A DNA stretch of 21,842 nucleotides from Paramacrobiotus richtersi (lineage: Eukaryota > Tardigrada > Eutardigrada > Parachela > Macrobiotidae): assembly GCA_034698045.1 (NCBI GenBank), contig JAQGAU010001042.1:1-21842 (forward strand). The letters run 5' to 3'. Below the pieces are notes generated by a model, which was not told the origin of the DNA, did not search any database, and saw only the letters and a list, made by a program, of their open reading frames with translations. Shown here one piece after another: positions 19,409 through 21,842 of this stretch (positions are counted from its first letter, which is position 1; the number at the start of each line of letters is the position of its first letter). The translations under genes and the position numbers were made by a program.

Positions 19409-19409
19409 T

Positions 19410-20440
19410 TCTACGACCGTTAGATAATTAACGCTGAAGTTTCTGAACAGCGTTATACGAACCGTTTCAACGAATATTAACAAAAGCGATAAGATAAACA
19501 GTTACTCATGAATTAATTCTGGAACATCAGTCGCTTATTATCGTAAATCCATAATCTCTAAAAACACTGTAATTAATTCATTTTATATAAAATACAAAGC
19601 ATAAAATGCTACTTATATGCGTTTATATTAATTTGATATGTGCAGGTCATCGTAACGCAGATACACACGTATATGTGCGTATGTGCGTGTGTACTGTGTA
19701 CGCCGTACACACGTATTCCCGACTGCTGACGGTCAATGCATGTATATCCGGGGTTTGCAGAATTTGAGCACATACTCTGAACAAGTATAATCTACTAACT
19801 GTTGTTTTTGATTACGTTGGAAGTAATGATTTAACGAAGAGTGGTAGACAGAAAATCTTCAAATTGTTATTGCCACAACATCTTCCAACTGACACGTTAA
19901 ATAATTGTCGCACTGCTGCTTGACTGCACTATCGGTAATGTGGTGCGGTAATCGTGGTTACATGATTGTAATAAAAATACAATAATTTGTCATGGAAGTG
20001 CGTAAAATGATTCATCTTATGGCTTGTACTGTCTTATAGTGTGCCACATGATTTCTAGCTGGCCATGATGTCTGAATTTTGTGTCTATATCGACGAGTTT
20101 AAATCTATACTTTGTTTATTTATATGCAACTTTCATCGTTCTGTTTTTATCTGTTTCTGCATTCGTGTTTAGTAAACTGCATGGTCGCCGCATGCCTGCC
20201 TTAAACCAGCATAAAACTGCAAAAATCGTGTTTTTGCGCCGCGGACACCAGTACTCTAGAATTGTTCTTGCTTTAGTGTAAATAATGCGAATAAGTAAAA
20301 AGCCAAAGAAATCGCAACTTCTTGCAATGATAACTCTATAATAAGTCGAACAGAGAAGCAGTACCATTTCCAATTAAAAAACATCATTTTCACAACCAGT
20401 CGTCCTTGAACAGATCACCTTGGGTACTGGAGACCATAGT
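19410..20440. other. AT-rich spacer with TG/CA palindrome
   Basis: No gene is recognised. It contains the hairpin at 19686-19713. A minus-strand AATAAA at 20115-20120 could serve the gene ending at 20446. Confidence 0.5.
19686..19713. other. Perfect 9-bp palindrome in TG/CA-rich tract
   Basis: CGTGTGTAC (19686-19694), ten-base loop, GTACACACG (19705-19713). It lies in a short TG/CA-rich stretch (19660-19720), so it may be no more than expanded dinucleotide DNA able to form a cruciform. Confidence 0.45.
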
Positions 20441-20445
20441 CGACG

Positions 20446-21718
20446 TCAAGTGTGGCTCTGACTGTCGTCACGATCCGGCTGGGGGGTAGTCAACATGTGT
20501 CGCATTGCATCCGTAAGGCTGGTGGTATCGGTCGGGGGTTCTGTAGCTGCGGCAGTCATCGCATCAGCAGTTGCGTCAGGTCGAACTGATGGGTCCTGGA
20601 TCCCGGCTGTCCCCGTGGATCCCGTGGTCGTCCATTCGTATCCCGCAGGTGTCTTTTTATCGGGCCACATGTTCTCCGGCTTCCCAGAGCTGCCGAAGTA
20701 ACCTAGAGCGATAAAAGGTCAACCTCTGCGTGAGTCCTGCGCACCGGGATGACGCCATTTTATCGTAACTGTCTGAATGATCGGTTTCCTTAGTTGCATA
20801 TGTCAGATTTTTAAACTAGCGCAATATAATGAAAGTGTGTATGCATCGCAGATTGTCAACAGTAGGGTAAGTGACAATTAGGTCGAGTTTCACGAAGTCT
20901 AAACGTACGAGAAAGAGTCTACGAAAAAGCACTCCAGATAGCTTCTCTTAAGAAAAACAGACCTCAACTGCTTCCTGTGGATGAATGAATCTACTTGAAA
21001 ACTAACCAGCTTTTGCTTACTCGATAGTTCCCGTTGTACGCCATCTTTGACCGTCTCCTTGATCAGGAACAAGATTCCTAATGTTATCAGGACGACCTAC
21101 GACGAAACAGTGCCAGTGAGGTCATCCAGCATCGTATCGATATGCGTAATATGTACCAAGATAACGCCGAAGCACATCCCAGCGAAAACACGCCAATTGA
21201 TCGTAGAGTGTCGTCGCGCACTATATGGCTGGAAACCATCGTTGGACGTCACGGTCCGATGTGGTGACGGAGAAGGGCCCAGAAGAAAACGTTGCTGTCC
21301 CGGACCTCGCAGTTCCTGCAAGCGAACGTTGACATCGTTAGAAACGTTAACGACTAACCAACTTAGCATTTGGACGATATCTGTAACTTGTAGCCGCGCC
21401 GAAATACTTGCACGACCTAACAATTAGAATGCGTACATTACACAAGGTAAAGCAAACACAGTAATCCATAGATTAGGTTGACTACGAGATGCTACAAGAA
21501 CTAGCTTACAGACTAAACACAATAAAAGCAACTAGCCTTTTCAGCAGTAGTCGCAAAACGAACTGTTACAAAACTAAGTATTGGTTATTGCCAAGGATTC
21601 ACACCGTTACCAATAGCGTGAGACTTCACATTACCTGATGCTGACCTTCCGACTGCCAGTATGGACCGTAAACAGGATCTTCCACCGGTGACATTTCAAT
21701 TTCCAGATTCCTTTCCAT
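20446..21718 (-). CDS. Four-exon gene for a type II single-pass membrane protein
   Basis: Exons (minus strand): 21718-21635 (84 nt, phase 0 out), 21315-21157 (159 nt, phase 0 out), 21096-21021 (76 nt, phase 1 out), 20702-20446 (257 nt). All phases agree and give 191 residues. Splice sites: CAG|GTAATG, CGCTTGCAG|GAA, TTG|GTACAT, TCGTCGTAG|GTC, TCGA|GTAAGC, ATCGCTCTAG|GT. Introns are 319, 60 and 318 bases. The N-terminus (MERNLEIEMSPVEDPVYGPY) has no signal peptide. A basic stretch (SARRHSTINWR) precedes one membrane helix formed across intron 2 (VFAGMCFGVIL|VVLITLGILFLI). The C-terminal 110 residues are Thr/Pro/Asp-rich (GYEWTTTGSTGTAG, TAAATEPPTDTTSLTDA). The charge pattern puts the N-terminus inside and the Thr-rich part outside, where it could be O-glycosylated. 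The family is not recognised. The weakest junction is TTG|GTACAT. Confidence 0.68.
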
Positions 21719-21842
21719 GATGAACACTTAACAAAAGAAATGTTTTAAAGACCTTGTTCACTTCTTTAATGGAAATTCTGTACAATAAAACACTTCCCGG
21801 TGGGTAAATCACAACACTTACAAAAGCACTTCGCAGAAAAGT
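21719..21842. promoter_or_regulatory. Probable 5' flank of the membrane-protein gene
   Basis: Sequence upstream of the ATG at 21718 on the minus strand. No TATA box or initiator is clear, and the window ends 124 bases upstream. Confidence 0.3.

Noticed and set aside
20495-20701. 68-codon plus-strand frame rich in Val/Ala/Ser
   Set aside because: Antisense to the last exon of the minus-strand membrane-protein gene.
21047-21427. 126-codon plus-strand frame
   Set aside because: Antisense to exons 2 and 3 of the minus-strand gene, whose phases all fit.

Overview
The window is eukaryotic, and animal rather than fungal or plant. It has GT-AG introns (short ones of 60-70 bases, others near 320), an immunoglobulin-fold cell-surface gene, and a decayed intronless copy of an animal-type casein kinase II beta subunit. 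Coding is sparse, exons are short, and AT-rich spacer is abundant. The phylum cannot be fixed from the sequence; an invertebrate with a compact-to-medium genome is likely.

Layout. 1-4350 is mostly non-coding. It holds a degenerate tandem repeat with a period near 90 bases (about 565-1330), two well-formed hairpins (1429-1457, 1790-1811), one possible zinc-binding exon on the minus strand (about 3128-3264), then AT-rich spacer. 4359-6945 is a complete DNA transposon of the pogo/Tigger/jerky type. It has 181-base inverted ends and one minus-strand transposase gene that looks whole except for a one-base loss in a T run. 6946-11500 is spacer with two isolated candidate exons, 7805-7976 and 9876-10114; the second resembles the start of a cyclic-nucleotide-binding domain.

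11550-16020 (plus strand) is the best multi-exon gene on that strand. It encodes a signal peptide, a single Ig-like domain, two tandemly duplicated Ser/Thr-rich stalk exons, a glycosylation-rich stalk and a short hydrophobic tail that looks like a GPI-attachment signal. A retrocopy of CK2-beta (12969-13747) sits in its large intron in the same orientation. Just downstream lies a phase-compatible second possible end exon for the Ig gene.

16021-19400 holds broken coding remnants. These include two related RNA-recognition-motif fragments on the minus strand, an unidentified 72-codon open exon on the plus strand, and two oppositely oriented pieces that share a short motif. 19400-20440 is spacer with a TG/CA-rich palindrome. 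20446-21718 (minus strand) is a four-exon gene whose splice phases all agree. It predicts a 191-residue single-pass type II membrane protein that I do not recognise.

No operon, CRISPR array, rRNA or convincing tRNA is present. All gene models are by eye, from reading frames, splice signals and motif recognition; no search or expression data were used.
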